DNA of 64,000 bases from Bacteroidota bacterium. Lineage in GTDB: Bacteria; Bacteroidota; Bacteroidia; JABEUT01. Below are positions 1 to 8,944 of the stretch, piece after piece. The stretch covers positions 1 through 64,000 of the forward strand of contig JABDCA010000013.1 in assembly GCA_013288345.1 (NCBI GenBank), in the 5' to 3' direction. Each line of letters starts with the position of its first letter. Positions within the stretch are counted from its first letter, which is position 1. The translations under genes and the position numbers were made by a program. The notes under the pieces are model-generated. The model was not told the DNA's origin. It saw nothing but the letters and a program-made list of their open reading frames with translations, and searched no databases.

Positions 1-789
1 TGTAAACTCAATAGGCGATAACCAGTTGGTTAAGAAATCGGCAGTGATACTTACAATAACATCAGCTTTATCAAATGAATAAGCCGGAATCATTGCTTTA
101 CCAAAAGAAGCTTCGTTTGCTTTCCTCATTCCAGAGAAAGAAACAGCATCCCATGTAATATGTTTTGCAGTTGAATATTTTTCAGTAAAATCAGCTATTA
201 TTTTTTTGGTAGAAGGGCTTATAATGGTAGATGTAAGTATCCTTATGTTTCCACCTTTTGCAGCAACATCAGTTAACTTAGCTGTAATTTCTTTATCTAC
301 ATTTTCCCAGGTTGCTTTTTTACTTCCGATCTGAGGATTTTTTAACCTTTCGGAATTATATAATGATAAAACAGAAGCTTGTACCCTTGCATTAGCAGCG
401 CCCATGGTAACAGGCGATTTTGGGTTACCTTCTATTTTAATTGGCCTGCCATCGCGGGTTTTAACCAACACGCTGCAATAATCTTGTCCATCGAAATAAG
501 TAGAAGCATACCAGTTGTCAATACCCGGAGTTACTTCTTCAGGCTTAATAACATAAGGAATAGTTTTTACTACCGGTGCCTCGCAAGCTGCCAATGAAGC
601 AGCAGCAACGCTAAAGCCAAGGTATTTCAAAAAATCCCTGCGCGAAGTAGAAGAAGTATTCAGGCCTTGTTTGCCTAAAAATTCATCAATAGGAACTTCC
701 TCTGCAAATTCTTTGTTCTTAGCTTTTACAAAACCCGGAGCCTCGGTTAATTCTTCGAGTCCTTTCCAGTATTTTTTTTCGTTTGCCAT
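1..789 (-). CDS. actB: Alternative complex III molybdopterin oxidoreductase-like iron-sulfur subunit ActB, N-terminal part
   Basis: N-terminal 263 codons of ActB; the gene runs off the left edge and is missing from the ORF track for that reason. Translation from ATG at 789 begins MANEKKYWKGLEEL and has an extended N-terminus followed by a twin-arginine motif RRDFLK near residues 50-55 and a hydrophobic stretch with AAC. This matches the TAT-variant leader of MoCo/4Fe-4S-like subunits. The following region (CSVLVKTRDGRPIKIEGNP) is typical of the molybdopterin-oxidoreductase fold. In alternative complex III this periplasmic subunit takes part in quinol oxidation and electron transfer; the family is known not to bind molybdopterin. 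It lies directly downstream of actA in the same direction, which is the usual actA-actB order. The rest of the complex (actC onward) should lie outside the window. Confidence 0.9.
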   Translation of the reverse strand, partial: MANEKKYWKGLEELTEAPGFVKAKNKEFAEEVPIDEFLGKQGLNTSSTSRRDFLKYLGFSVAAASLAACEAPVVKTIPYVIKPEEVTPGIDNWYASTYFDGQDYCSVLVKTRDGRPIKIEGNPKSPVTMGAANARVQASVLSLYNSERLKNPQIGSKKATWENVDKEITAKLTDVAAKGGNIRILTSTIISPSTKKIIADFTEKYSTAKHITWDAVSFSGMRKANEASFGKAMIPAYSFDKADVIVSITADFLTNWLSPIEFT

Positions 790-792
790 AAT

Positions 793-826
793 ATGAGCTG
801 TTGGCTATTAGCTATTAGCTTTTAGC
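793..826. repeat. Short AGCT-rich tandem/palindromic repeat between actA and actB
   Basis: The 50-bp gap contains a reiterated TTAGCTAT-like unit (GGCTATTAGCTATTAGC, then TTTTAGCT). AGCT is self-complementary, so the run can fold on either strand. Similar TTAGCTATTAGC runs recur between genes in Bacteroidetes (recalled, not searched). Function unknown. Confidence 0.5.
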
Positions 827-839
827 TGGTTATTATTTA

Positions 840-2108
840 TTAATAATGACATTTTCCGCATTCCAGTCCACCCATGTCGGCTTCGGTAACTTTCTTGTCT
901 TCGCCAAAGTTCTTTTTAATTGCCTGGTGAAGCTTGGTGTAGTAGCCATTGCCTTCCATTTGTACAGGGGTTTCGCGGTGACAGTTGATACACCATCCCA
1001 TGGTAAGCGGAGCAAACTGCTTGTCGGTAGTAAATGTTTTTACATCGCCGTGGCATTTTTCGCATTCTACTTTACCTACCACTACGTGTTGTGAGTGGTT
1101 AAAGTAAGCGAAGTCAGGAAGCGCATGAACGCGGTTCCACTGCACAGGGTGCGGAGGATTGGTATAATCTGCCTTAGCAGGATCCCATCCAACTGCATAA
1201 TATATTTTAGCAATTTCCTTTTGGTAATCAGGGTTTGAACCTTGTATACCTTTATGGCAGTTCATACACACATTAAGTGTAGGAATACCCGCTACTTTTC
1301 CTTTTTCAGCGCCCGAGTGGCAATACAAACAAGCAATAGCATTATCGCCTGCGTGTACTTTGTGCATAAAGTTAATAGGCTGCGAAGGCTGGTAACCCGG
1401 AGTTACGTCGATGCCCCATAAATATTCCCACCCGTAAACGGTAGAAACAGCGAAGAAGAAAATGCAGATAACTGCAAATTTTGTTTTGTGGTGATATATC
1501 CAATGCTTAATGTCTCCCCAAACGCCTCTTTCTTCAGTAGGTTTTTCTCCATCTTTTTGGTCAACTACTGTTTGTAATGATTTGCGAACGGTACGAAGTA
1601 CAGTTACAATAACTGCAAGGATACCTATTATAATAAGTATGCCCCAACCACCTCCGCCTTTCTTTTCGCCTGTACTTGTACCACCACCAGTTGCAACGGT
1701 TGTAGTATCAGGGCCAGGTGCTTTTGGCGGAGCAGCTATGTAAGCAATAACATCATCTATTTGAGCATCGGTCAATGTACCATCAAAAATGGTCATTGCA
1801 GTGCTGTTATTATCAGCGTAAACTTTGTTGGCGTATGCATCGCCCGATTTCCTGAGAGCGGCGTTGTTCTTTATCCATTTGTGCATCCACTCAGCAAAAG
1901 GCTGAGGTACCCTTTTGGTAACTCCATCCAAGCCGGGGCCCGTAATTTTGTTTGTCCCCAAACTGTGGCAAAGCGCACAATTGGCTTTAAAGACTTTCTC
2001 CCCATTCGCGAGGTCTGCAGCATGTAATAAATTAGGAGAAGCGAGCGTAAGAACAAACGCGAGGAAAGCTACTAACGACTTCTGTAGCTTTTTACAAGGC
2101 ATATTCAT
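840..2108 (-). CDS. actA: Alternative complex III multiheme cytochrome c subunit ActA (six CxxCH motifs)
   Basis: Periplasmic multiheme cytochrome of the quinol-oxidising alternative complex III. Six heme-binding motifs are visible: CALCH in an N-terminal monoheme cytochrome c domain, then CLYCH, CMNCH, CEKCH, CINCH and CGKCH in the pentaheme domain. The monoheme domain is separated from the pentaheme part by a Gly-rich linker, a first membrane segment (GWGILIIIGILAVIVTV) and a second one (FAVICIFFFAVSTVYGW). I chose the start at 2108 (or 2102) instead of 2171. It gives a clean signal peptide ending LLHA-AD, and a promoter-like TACCTTTG box at 2139-2146 lies between the two candidates. It is followed by actB. 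Rhodothermus-type ActA is pentaheme with a separate monoheme ActE; here a monoheme domain is fused at the N-terminus. Confidence 0.9.
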   Translation of the reverse strand: MNMPCKKLQKSLVAFLAFVLTLASPNLLHAADLANGEKVFKANCALCHSLGTNKITGPGLDGVTKRVPQPFAEWMHKWIKNNAALRKSGDAYANKVYADNNSTAMTIFDGTLTDAQIDDVIAYIAAPPKAPGPDTTTVATGGGTSTGEKKGGGGWGILIIIGILAVIVTVLRTVRKSLQTVVDQKDGEKPTEERGVWGDIKHWIYHHKTKFAVICIFFFAVSTVYGWEYLWGIDVTPGYQPSQPINFMHKVHAGDNAIACLYCHSGAEKGKVAGIPTLNVCMNCHKGIQGSNPDYQKEIAKIYYAVGWDPAKADYTNPPHPVQWNRVHALPDFAYFNHSQHVVVGKVECEKCHGDVKTFTTDKQFAPLTMGWCINCHRETPVQMEGNGYYTKLHQAIKKNFGEDKKVTEADMGGLECGKCHY

Positions 2109-2138
2109 ATATAGGAGTAATTTTTTTCTAATCGCCGC

Positions 2139-2146
2139 CAAAGGTA
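2139..2146 (-). promoter_or_regulatory. Putative -7 box TACCTTTG upstream of actA
   Basis: On the minus strand TACCTTTG fits the Bacteroidetes -7 consensus TAnnTTTG, about 30 nt before the chosen actA start. It argues against the longer ORF start at 2171, which would lie upstream of the promoter. Confidence 0.5.
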
Positions 2147-2222
2147 AAAGAAAATTACAATTCCGTGACAAAAATTTTAACAGTTTTTTAACGTATTTTT
2201 CACCTCGTTCGTCGCTCCCCTT

Positions 2223-2843
2223 TTAAGCCATAGGAATGGCCTTCAACTCATATCCTTCACTTGCTAGAAATTCAAGCGATTTAGGGAGTAAATGGGGTAT
2301 CTTATCTTTGGCCTTTATACTATCATGAAAAACGATAATTGAACCCGGCCGGGTGTATCGTTTTACTAAATCGAAGCAGTTTTCGGCACTTAACTCCTTA
2401 TCATAGTCCATACTCAGCACATCCCAAAAAATCATTTTGTATTCTTTCTTAAGCCGCCTGAATTGTTTCAACATTATCCTGCCGTATGGTGGCCTGAATA
2501 AATTGGACTTAACTACCCCCGCACATTTATTTACATTATCGGTATATTCCTTCACCGAACTCCTCCAACCATCAATATGGTTAAAGGTATGATTGCCGAA
2601 GGAATGGCCTTCGCTTATTATACGCTGAAATACATCGGGGTGCTTTTGCACATTATCGCCTACACAAAAAAAAGTGGCTTTGGCCTTGTATTCTTTTAAA
2701 ATGTCAAGCACTAAAGGAGTCGCCTCGGGTATCGGGCCATCATCGAAGGTGAGGTAAACTATTTTTTTGTCTTTGTCAGGAATCCTGAAAACGCCCCCGG
2801 GATATAATACTTCTGCTATGCGTGGGATTCTTGCTTTAGACAT
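2223..2843 (-). CDS. Polysaccharide deacetylase (NodB/CE4 family)
   Basis: Metal-dependent deacetylase of N-acetylated glycans, 206 residues, a compact single CE4 domain. All catalytic motifs are present: TFDDGP at about 32-37 (catalytic Asp and metal Asp), GNHTFNH at about 83-89 (HxxxH metal ligands), RPPYG at about 117-121, WDVLSMDYD at about 140-148, and VFHDS at about 171-175. There is no obvious signal peptide: the N-terminus MSKARIPRIAEVLYPG is polar, so the protein may be cytoplasmic or exported by another route. The precise substrate (peptidoglycan, chitin oligomers, surface polysaccharide) cannot be read from sequence. It lies between the GxxExxY cassette and actA on the same strand and shows no functional link to either. 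Confidence 0.9.
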   Translation of the reverse strand: MSKARIPRIAEVLYPGGVFRIPDKDKKIVYLTFDDGPIPEATPLVLDILKEYKAKATFFCVGDNVQKHPDVFQRIISEGHSFGNHTFNHIDGWRSSVKEYTDNVNKCAGVVKSNLFRPPYGRIMLKQFRRLKKEYKMIFWDVLSMDYDKELSAENCFDLVKRYTRPGSIIVFHDSIKAKDKIPHLLPKSLEFLASEGYELKAIPMA

Positions 2844-2856
2844 CAGTTCTCATTTT

Positions 2857-2892
2857 ACCACTTAGACACTAAGAACATTTAGTTTCACTAAG
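2857..2892 (+). repeat. Left arm of an inverted repeat flanking the GxxExxY gene
   Basis: ACCACTTAGACACTAAG...CACTAAG, 36 nt. The reverse complement of the right arm (3311-3346) matches it at about 26 of 36 positions by hand alignment. It ends 4 nt before the stop codon of the GxxExxY gene. Confidence 0.7.
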
Positions 2893-2896
2893 ATAA

Positions 2897-3307
2897 TTAT
2901 TGTTTAGCAAGTTTAGAAAATTCTGCTGTTACCAGCGGCACCAATTGTTCAGTTATATTCTCACAATGAAAATTTATAAGAAGCCCCTTGGGCTTTCCAC
3001 TAAGCTTTAAATAGGATAATAATTGAGCCTCATAAAGTGGAATCATAATTTCAACAGCTTTTAGCTCTACTATTATCAGATCATTCACCAACAAATCCAA
3101 CTTTAACATTCCACCTAAGTCTTTATTCTTGTATTGAACTGGAACATATACTTGAGATTGAACTGAAAACCCGTTATTCTTTATTTCATCTATGAGGCAT
3201 GCCTCATAGACTGATTCCAATAAACCCGGGCCAAGATGTTTGTGCACTTCAATAGCCGAACCAACTATTTTGTAAGCAATATCGTTAATATATTTCTGCG
3301 TAACCAT
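2897..3307 (-). CDS. GxxExxY family protein (predicted PD-(D/E)XK-like nuclease)
   Basis: 136 residues. The family signature GLLESVY is at about 28-34. A PD-(D/E)XK-like core is visible: E20, D71 in KLDLLVND, then VELKA with E81 and K83, followed by a Gln in the next helix (EAQLLSYLKLSG). This fits a small restriction-endonuclease-like fold; the biological role of the family is not established to my knowledge. ATG at 3307 is the only convincing start. The gene is boxed by a roughly 36-nt inverted repeat whose arms lie within about 4 nt of both the start and the stop codon, and it sits inside the nuo-act respiratory block, so it looks like an inserted cassette. Members occur in several copies per genome in some Bacteroidetes (recalled). 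Confidence 0.85.
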   Translation of the reverse strand: MVTQKYINDIAYKIVGSAIEVHKHLGPGLLESVYEACLIDEIKNNGFSVQSQVYVPVQYKNKDLGGMLKLDLLVNDLIIVELKAVEIMIPLYEAQLLSYLKLSGKPKGLLINFHCENITEQLVPLVTAEFSKLAKQ

Positions 3308-3310
3308 TGG

Positions 3311-3346
3311 CTTAGTGTTTCTTAGTGGACTCAGTGCCTTAGTGGT
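3311..3346 (-). repeat. Right arm of an inverted repeat flanking the GxxExxY gene
   Basis: CTTAGTGTTTCTTAGTGG...CCTTAGTGGT on the plus strand, the inverted counterpart of 2857-2892. It begins 4 nt upstream of the GxxExxY ATG and ends 12 nt before the nuoN stop codon. CTTAGTG-type reiterations are a frequent Bacteroidetes intergenic repeat (recalled). Confidence 0.7.
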
Positions 3347-3358
3347 TATTCTAGCATT

Positions 3359-4735
3359 TTATATCCACTGTAGTATCAGATCGGGGAAGAGTCCGAGTAA
3401 AATGGTAAGCAGTGTAGTGATGAATAAAACAGTACGGTGCAGTCCCCCAACAGTAATAGGTATGCTCGATTGTTCCGGCTTAAAGTAAACTGCAATAATT
3501 ACTCTGAAATAATAAAACACTCCGATTAGTGCAGCTATAACAGCAAGCAATACCAGGCCGGTGTTATGTGTGGCAATAGCATTCTGGAAGATGTAATATT
3601 TACCAAAGAAACCGGCTGTAGGCGGAATACCTGCTAGCGACAGCATAGCCACCACCATTACAAAACTTAAAAACGGATTTGTTTTGGCAAGGCCCTCAAA
3701 TGCGCCAAAGTCTTCTCTGCCTGAATTACGCGCCACCATATAAAGCACCGTAAATGCAGTAATAGTAGATATAGAATAGGTAAGTGTATAATAAAGTATA
3801 GCGCGGCCCGAAGCATCACCATTCATAGATACGATGGCAATAGCAAGGTAGCCGGCATGTGCAATGCTTGAATAAGCAAGCATACGCTTTACACTGTTTT
3901 GGCGTACTGCAGTAATATTGGCAATAAAGAGTGTAAGTACTACTATCCACCACAATACATTTGCCCATTGCGAAATCATATCAGGGAAGCAGATATAGAA
4001 CAAGCGGAAGAAAGCGCCGAAGGCGGCAGTCTTTACCACTGTGGCCATATAGGCAGTTACAGGTGTTGGTGCTCCGTCGTATACATCGGGTGCCCAAAAA
4101 TGGAAAGGAACCAAAGATGCTTTAAAGCAAAGCCCAACCAGTAATAATAATATGCCTATCAGCACCATACCCGGTTGTTGGTGTGTAGCTATGCTTTGCT
4201 GTATGGTATGTAAATCGAACGAACCCGATACACCATAAATGAGTGTGATACCAAAAAGTAAAAAGCCGGTTGCAAAGGACCCCATCAGGAAATATTTGAA
4301 GCCCGCTTCGTTAGAAAGTATGTTGCCCTTATCGCTTGCTGCAAGTACATAGGCCGAGAGTGATAATATTTCAATACCCAGGAAAAGCATGGTAAGGTTA
4401 TTATACGAAACCATAGATACCGCACCTACCAATGAAAATATTACCAATGCAAAATGATCGGTTGCACTGGTCTCTTGCAAAAAGTAATTACGCGCCATCA
4501 TAAACCATAAAAAGGCAATGATGATTATAGAACGCGAGAATGCAATAGCATAATGGTTAAAGTCCAACATACTGCTGAACCATGGCTGCGGATTTGAATT
4601 ATAATCGGCTGAAGTAAAATAGAAAGCCGCGGCAAGGCCCACAAGGATAACAGGGAACAAGCCTTTACGGAAACGTAATATCTGCGCGAAGAGCGTCAGT
4701 ATACCAAGACCAGAAAGTATTATCAGAGTTATCAT
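3359..4735 (-). CDS. nuoN: NADH-quinone oxidoreductase subunit N
   Basis: Antiporter-like membrane subunit of respiratory complex I, 458 residues, almost entirely transmembrane helices. It carries the proton-translocation signature HFWAPDVYDGAPTPVTAYMA with the following Lys (VVKTAAFG), and the second-half motif VKRMLAYSSIAHAGYLAI. The length is normal for NuoN. It is the last nuo gene of the run and follows nuoM by 17 nt, so it is probably co-transcribed. Immediately downstream is the inverted repeat of the GxxExxY cassette. Confidence 0.96.
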   Translation of the reverse strand: MITLIILSGLGILTLFAQILRFRKGLFPVILVGLAAAFYFTSADYNSNPQPWFSSMLDFNHYAIAFSRSIIIIAFLWFMMARNYFLQETSATDHFALVIFSLVGAVSMVSYNNLTMLFLGIEILSLSAYVLAASDKGNILSNEAGFKYFLMGSFATGFLLFGITLIYGVSGSFDLHTIQQSIATHQQPGMVLIGILLLLVGLCFKASLVPFHFWAPDVYDGAPTPVTAYMATVVKTAAFGAFFRLFYICFPDMISQWANVLWWIVVLTLFIANITAVRQNSVKRMLAYSSIAHAGYLAIAIVSMNGDASGRAILYYTLTYSISTITAFTVLYMVARNSGREDFGAFEGLAKTNPFLSFVMVVAMLSLAGIPPTAGFFGKYYIFQNAIATHNTGLVLLAVIAALIGVFYYFRVIIAVYFKPEQSSIPITVGGLHRTVLFITTLLTILLGLFPDLILQWI

Positions 4736-4752
4736 AGTTTCAGTTCGTTCCT

Positions 4753-6195
4753 TTAATTACCACTTAACAATTTCGTTACGGCAGGTTCACTCACCTTCAA
4801 AAATATATTTGGCCAAATACCAATTACAATCACCATTATAAGTAACGGAATAAGTACTGCTTTTTCGTTCGGGGTAAGGTCAAGGAATTTTTCGGTTTCT
4901 ACCGAAGTTTCTCCTAATGTGGTACGCTGGTAAGTACGGAACATATATACAGCGCCTAATATTATAGTAAAGCCACCTACCACTGCCATAACCGGTTTGT
5001 AAATATAAATTCCGTTGATGAGTAAAAACTCACCTACAAAACCATCGGTCAGCGGCAATGCTACTGCACCTAATGTAAGGATAAGAAATGCGGTTGCAAA
5101 GAAAGGAGCTTGTTGGCGTATGCCACCCATTGAACCAATTTTGCGGGTATTGGTGCGGCGCTGAAGAATATCTACAATAAAGAATAAGCCCACCACATTT
5201 ATACCGTGGCTGAGCATTTGTATAATACCACCCTGTACACCAATTGCATTACCTGCAAATACACCGGCAGCTATTAGGCCAACGTGTGCGATAGATGAAT
5301 ACGCAATAAGTCGTTTTATATCGCTGCGGGTAATCGCTATAATAGAAGCATAAATTACACCAATGATTGCTAGCCACATAGCATAGTCGCCATACTGGCT
5401 TAAAGCCAAAGGTAGGGTTGGAAGTATCCAGCGGATCACTCCGTAAATACCCATTTTTAACATAATACCCGAAAGCAACATAGTGCCCTGTGTAGGCGCT
5501 TCAGTGTATGTATCGGGCTGCCAGGTATGTAAAGGGAATACTGGCATTTTAATACCAAATGCCAAAAAGAAGAACAGGAATAATATGCCTTGTGTAGGTG
5601 CATCGAGTGAACGGCCTGCTCTGTACAACTCACCAATTTCGAATGTATGTGATGCTGTGTGCAGGTATAAATACACCAATGCAACCAACATGAACAAACT
5701 ACCCGCAAGCGTATAGATGAAAAACTTAAGCGTTACCCTTACTCTATGTTCACCGCCCCAAAGCAGGCAGATAAAATAAATTGGAATAAGAGCCAACTCC
5801 CAGAAAATGTAAAAGAGAAAACCATCAAGGGAAACGAAAACACCGATGAGAGCCATTTCCATAAACAGGATGAGCGAATAGAAAACAGGTGTGCGTGTTT
5901 CGCTTTGCACTACCGAAAGAATAATAAGCGGAACTAAAAAGGTTGTAAGTAACACCATCAGCATAGATATACCATCCATACCAATTTTAAAATTAATGCC
6001 CAGTGAAGCTATCCATGGAATATTGGTTACATATTGGTAATCGCCCGAGGTTGGGAACTGCAGGAAAGTAACGAGGCAAAGCACAAATGTTATTAATGAT
6101 GCTGTAATAGCAAATCGTTTGCCATACTTGCGCGGAACGAACAACTGCGCAATGGCTGCAATTAAAGGAATGAGTATGAGTATTGCAGTCTGCAT
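4753..6195 (-). CDS. nuoM: NADH-quinone oxidoreductase subunit M
   Basis: Antiporter-like proton-pumping subunit of complex I, 480 residues with about 14 predicted helices. Diagnostic stretches are FYIFWELALIPIYFIC (conserved Glu), FPLHTWQPDTYTEAPTQG with the following LLSGIMLKMGIYG, and IKRLIAYSSIAHVGLIAAG. The length is typical. The start at 6195 is 3 nt downstream of the nuoL stop, which indicates translational coupling in the nuo operon. Confidence 0.97.
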   Translation of the reverse strand: MQTAILILIPLIAAIAQLFVPRKYGKRFAITASLITFVLCLVTFLQFPTSGDYQYVTNIPWIASLGINFKIGMDGISMLMVLLTTFLVPLIILSVVQSETRTPVFYSLILFMEMALIGVFVSLDGFLFYIFWELALIPIYFICLLWGGEHRVRVTLKFFIYTLAGSLFMLVALVYLYLHTASHTFEIGELYRAGRSLDAPTQGILFLFFFLAFGIKMPVFPLHTWQPDTYTEAPTQGTMLLSGIMLKMGIYGVIRWILPTLPLALSQYGDYAMWLAIIGVIYASIIAITRSDIKRLIAYSSIAHVGLIAAGVFAGNAIGVQGGIIQMLSHGINVVGLFFIVDILQRRTNTRKIGSMGGIRQQAPFFATAFLILTLGAVALPLTDGFVGEFLLINGIYIYKPVMAVVGGFTIILGAVYMFRTYQRTTLGETSVETEKFLDLTPNEKAVLIPLLIMVIVIGIWPNIFLKVSEPAVTKLLSGN

Positions 6196-6198
6196 AAA

Positions 6199-8109
6199 TT
6201 ACATCATCTTAAAAAATATCATTAGCACTACTCCCACTACCATTACAAAAATGTAAAAGTCAACATTACCGGTTTGCAACTGACGCAATAAGCCGCCGGC
6301 CCAGTTCACAAAAGTGCCTGTCTTGTTTACAATACTATCTATAAACCTGCTTTCAACAATGCTTTCCAAAAAGCCGGAAATTCTATCTAATGGCTTGGTG
6401 ATGACTGCACTATAAATTTCATCTACATAATATTTGTGGTAAAGTAAATTTTGCACTGCAGGTAATTTTTGACTTTCAGGTACAGGAACTTCTTTGTTCT
6501 TGCTGTATTTCATATAGGCCCAGCTAATAAATAGAACAGCTGCAATTACGGCAACTATCATCAATGAAATTTCGGAAACTGAAGAAGAGCCTGTTTCGGC
6601 AGAAAACATTTTTATAGGTGAAGCAGAGAATACCGGTTCTAAAAATTCATCGATTCGGTTTGAACCACCCAGGAATGTAGGTATGCCTACAAAGCCACCA
6701 ATAGCAGAAAGCACTGCCAATACCATAAGTGGAACGGTCATGATTTTCGGAGATTCGTGTGCATGTACTTTATCGCCCCCACGGAAGCTACCCATAAATA
6801 CAAGGAAGTAAAGGCGGAACATATAGAAGGCAGTCATCATGGCGCCAACTAAACCTAAGAACCAGAATAATTTATTGGAAGCATACGCATGTGCCAGAAT
6901 ATCATCTTTCGAGAAGAAGCCCGAGAACGGAGGTATACCTGCAATAGCAAGTGTTCCTATTAAAAAGGTTATCCAAGTAATAGGCATTTTAGATTTCAGT
7001 CCACCCATTTTACGAATGTCCTGTTCGCCACCCAAACCATGTATTACACTACCAGCACCCAGGAACAACAGCGCTTTGAAGAAAGCGTGTGTCATTACGT
7101 GAAACACCGAAGATGAGAATGCACCTACACCAAGGGCAAGGAACATATAACCCAATTGGCTAACCGTAGAATAGGCCAGCACTTTTTTAATATCGTTTTG
7201 TGTGAGCGCAATAGTTGCAGCAAATACAAGTGTAATGGCTCCTGTTAATCCTACCACAAACATACTTGTTGGGGCAAGTGCATACAACACACCCGAACGC
7301 GCCACCATATAAATACCCGCGGTAACCATAGTTGCAGCATGTATAAGTGCCGATACAGGAGTCGGACCCGCCATTGCATCGGGCAGCCAGGTGTATAATG
7401 GTATTTGTGCGCTCTTACCCATTGCACCTACAAATAATAATAAGGTAATGGTTGTTATTACTGCATCGCCGGAGAAGAATCCGTTTGCATGCGAGAAGAC
7501 AGTTTTGTAATCGGTGCTGCCAAAGGTTTTAAATATCAGCAACATGCCGATTAAGAAACCAAGGTCACCAATACGGTTCATGATGAATGCTTTTTTAGCA
7601 GCATCGTTGTACGATTTATTTTTGAACCAGAAACCAATGAGCAAATAAGAACAAAGCCCTACACCTTCCCAACCTACAAACATGAGTAAGTAGCTGGAGC
7701 CCATAACGAGCATGAGCATAAAGAATATAAAGAGGTTGAGGTAAGCGAAGAAAATATTCTGGTTCTCATCGTCGTGCATGTAACCAACTGAGTAAACATG
7801 TATGAGGAAACCTACACCGGTAATTATGAGTAAGAATATAGACGAGAGCGGATCAATTAAAAAATTAAATGAAGCTTTAAAAGTTCCGGCAGTTATCCAA
7901 TCTGCAATATGCACTTCGGTAGCGCTTCCATCAGCAGGAAGGTTGAAGAATATGATAAGCGCAACAACAAAAGAAGCCAGCAAAGCGCCACAAGCAATTA
8001 AACCTGTAAGGCCTTTAGACAACCTTTTATTAAGCAAGGCAATAATTACAAACCCTATTAAAGGGAACAGTGGAATTAAGCCTGCCGTTTGTTGTATTAT
8101 ATCTTTCAT
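6199..8109 (-). CDS. nuoL: NADH-quinone oxidoreductase subunit L
   Basis: Largest antiporter-like subunit of complex I, 636 residues. Conserved features: FVGWEGVGLCSYLLIGFW with the key Glu, LPDAMAGPTPVSALIHAATM, and KVLAYSTVSQLGYMFLALG. The C-terminus has an amphipathic stretch and a final helix (FYIFVMVVGVVLMIFF), consistent with the long lateral helix that spans NuoM and NuoN. The start at 8109 abuts the nuoK stop at 8110, so the genes are tightly coupled. Confidence 0.97.
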   Translation of the reverse strand: MKDIIQQTAGLIPLFPLIGFVIIALLNKRLSKGLTGLIACGALLASFVVALIIFFNLPADGSATEVHIADWITAGTFKASFNFLIDPLSSIFLLIITGVGFLIHVYSVGYMHDDENQNIFFAYLNLFIFFMLMLVMGSSYLLMFVGWEGVGLCSYLLIGFWFKNKSYNDAAKKAFIMNRIGDLGFLIGMLLIFKTFGSTDYKTVFSHANGFFSGDAVITTITLLLFVGAMGKSAQIPLYTWLPDAMAGPTPVSALIHAATMVTAGIYMVARSGVLYALAPTSMFVVGLTGAITLVFAATIALTQNDIKKVLAYSTVSQLGYMFLALGVGAFSSSVFHVMTHAFFKALLFLGAGSVIHGLGGEQDIRKMGGLKSKMPITWITFLIGTLAIAGIPPFSGFFSKDDILAHAYASNKLFWFLGLVGAMMTAFYMFRLYFLVFMGSFRGGDKVHAHESPKIMTVPLMVLAVLSAIGGFVGIPTFLGGSNRIDEFLEPVFSASPIKMFSAETGSSSVSEISLMIVAVIAAVLFISWAYMKYSKNKEVPVPESQKLPAVQNLLYHKYYVDEIYSAVITKPLDRISGFLESIVESRFIDSIVNKTGTFVNWAGGLLRQLQTGNVDFYIFVMVVGVVLMIFFKMM

Positions 8110-8430
8110 CTATCCTTTAAGCCTGTTTAACACATCAATATCTACCGACTTGGTGTTGCGGTACATTACTACCAATATGGCAAGCCCCACTGCAATTTCT
8201 GCAGCAGCTACCGCCATAGTAAAGAACACAAATACCTGCCCTGCTGCATCGCCATGGTAGGCCGAAAAAGCAACGAGCAATAAGTTGGTAGCATTCAGCA
8301 TCAACTCGATAGACATAAATATGATAATGGCATTACGCCTGAAAAGCACACCCATTACACCAATGCAAAACAAAGTTGTGCTTAGTATAATGAACCAATC
8401 TAAAGGGATGCCGTGTATATTCTGTTGCAT
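8110..8430 (-). CDS. nuoK: NADH-quinone oxidoreductase subunit K
   Basis: Small three-helix membrane subunit of complex I. The conserved core is [17 protein letters not shown], with its buried Glu in helix 2. The ORF track starts at 8457, but that would overlap nuoJ by 23 nt and add a polar extension. ATG at 8430 ([13 protein letters not shown]) gives 106 residues, close to the usual length, and a 4-nt gap after nuoJ, so I prefer it. It lies between nuoJ and nuoL in the canonical order. Confidence 0.95.
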   Translation of the reverse strand: MQQNIHGIPLDWFIILSTTLFCIGVMGVLFRRNAIIIFMSIELMLNATNLLLVAFSAYHGDAAGQVFVFFTMAVAAAEIAVGLAILVVMYRNTKSVDIDVLNRLKG

Positions 8431-8434
8431 AAAA

Positions 8435-8944
8435 TTATTTGATATCCTTTTTACCAAGCATTACTGCGCCAACCATTGCTGCTAAAAAAAGTATCGACGA
8501 TACTTCAAATGGCAATAAAAACTGGTGGAATAATACTTCTGCAAGGTTTTCAATAAGTCCTTTGCCGCCCTGGTAAGGTGTGGCAATAGCATTGTCGGCT
8601 GCTTTTAATGAGCCCACAATAACAATAAGCAACAGGCCGCTGGTAATTACAGCAGCAAATTTCAAATAAGGATTTTTATGCGGTTCGGTTTCTTTGTTCA
8701 GGTTAAGTAACATAATAACAAACAGGAACAGCACCATAATGGCGCCTGCGTAAACAATAATATTTACAATGGCTATGAACTGGGCATTAAGTAAAATGTA
8801 TTCGCCGGTAATGGCAAAAAAGGCAAGTACTAAATAAAGTACACTGTGCACCGGGTTTTTGGTAAACACCACCATAAGGGCCGAAAGGACAGCAAAGAGG
8901 CCAAGCACAAGGAAGAGATACTTTTGTAAATGATCCTGGGTCAT
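8435..8944 (-). CDS. nuoJ: NADH-quinone oxidoreductase subunit J
   Basis: Five-helix membrane subunit of complex I, 169 residues. The typical N-terminal half is present: [20 protein letters not shown] followed by [30 protein letters not shown], with the pi-bulge-like region of helix 3. The start overlaps the nuoI stop by 4 nt (ATGA), so the two genes are translationally coupled. Confidence 0.96.
   Translation of the reverse strand: MTQDHLQKYLFLVLGLFAVLSALMVVFTKNPVHSVLYLVLAFFAITGEYILLNAQFIAIVNIIVYAGAIMVLFLFVIMLLNLNKETEPHKNPYLKFAAVITSGLLLIVIVGSLKAADNAIATPYQGGKGLIENLAEVLFHQFLLPFEVSSILFLAAMVGAVMLGKKDIK

Noticed and set aside
1915-2226. 103-aa plus-strand ORF opposite actA and other long antisense ORFs (for example 39125-39679, 34982-35539, 60523-61035)
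   Set aside because: They mirror strongly coding genes on the other strand, have no family motifs and arise from codon bias.
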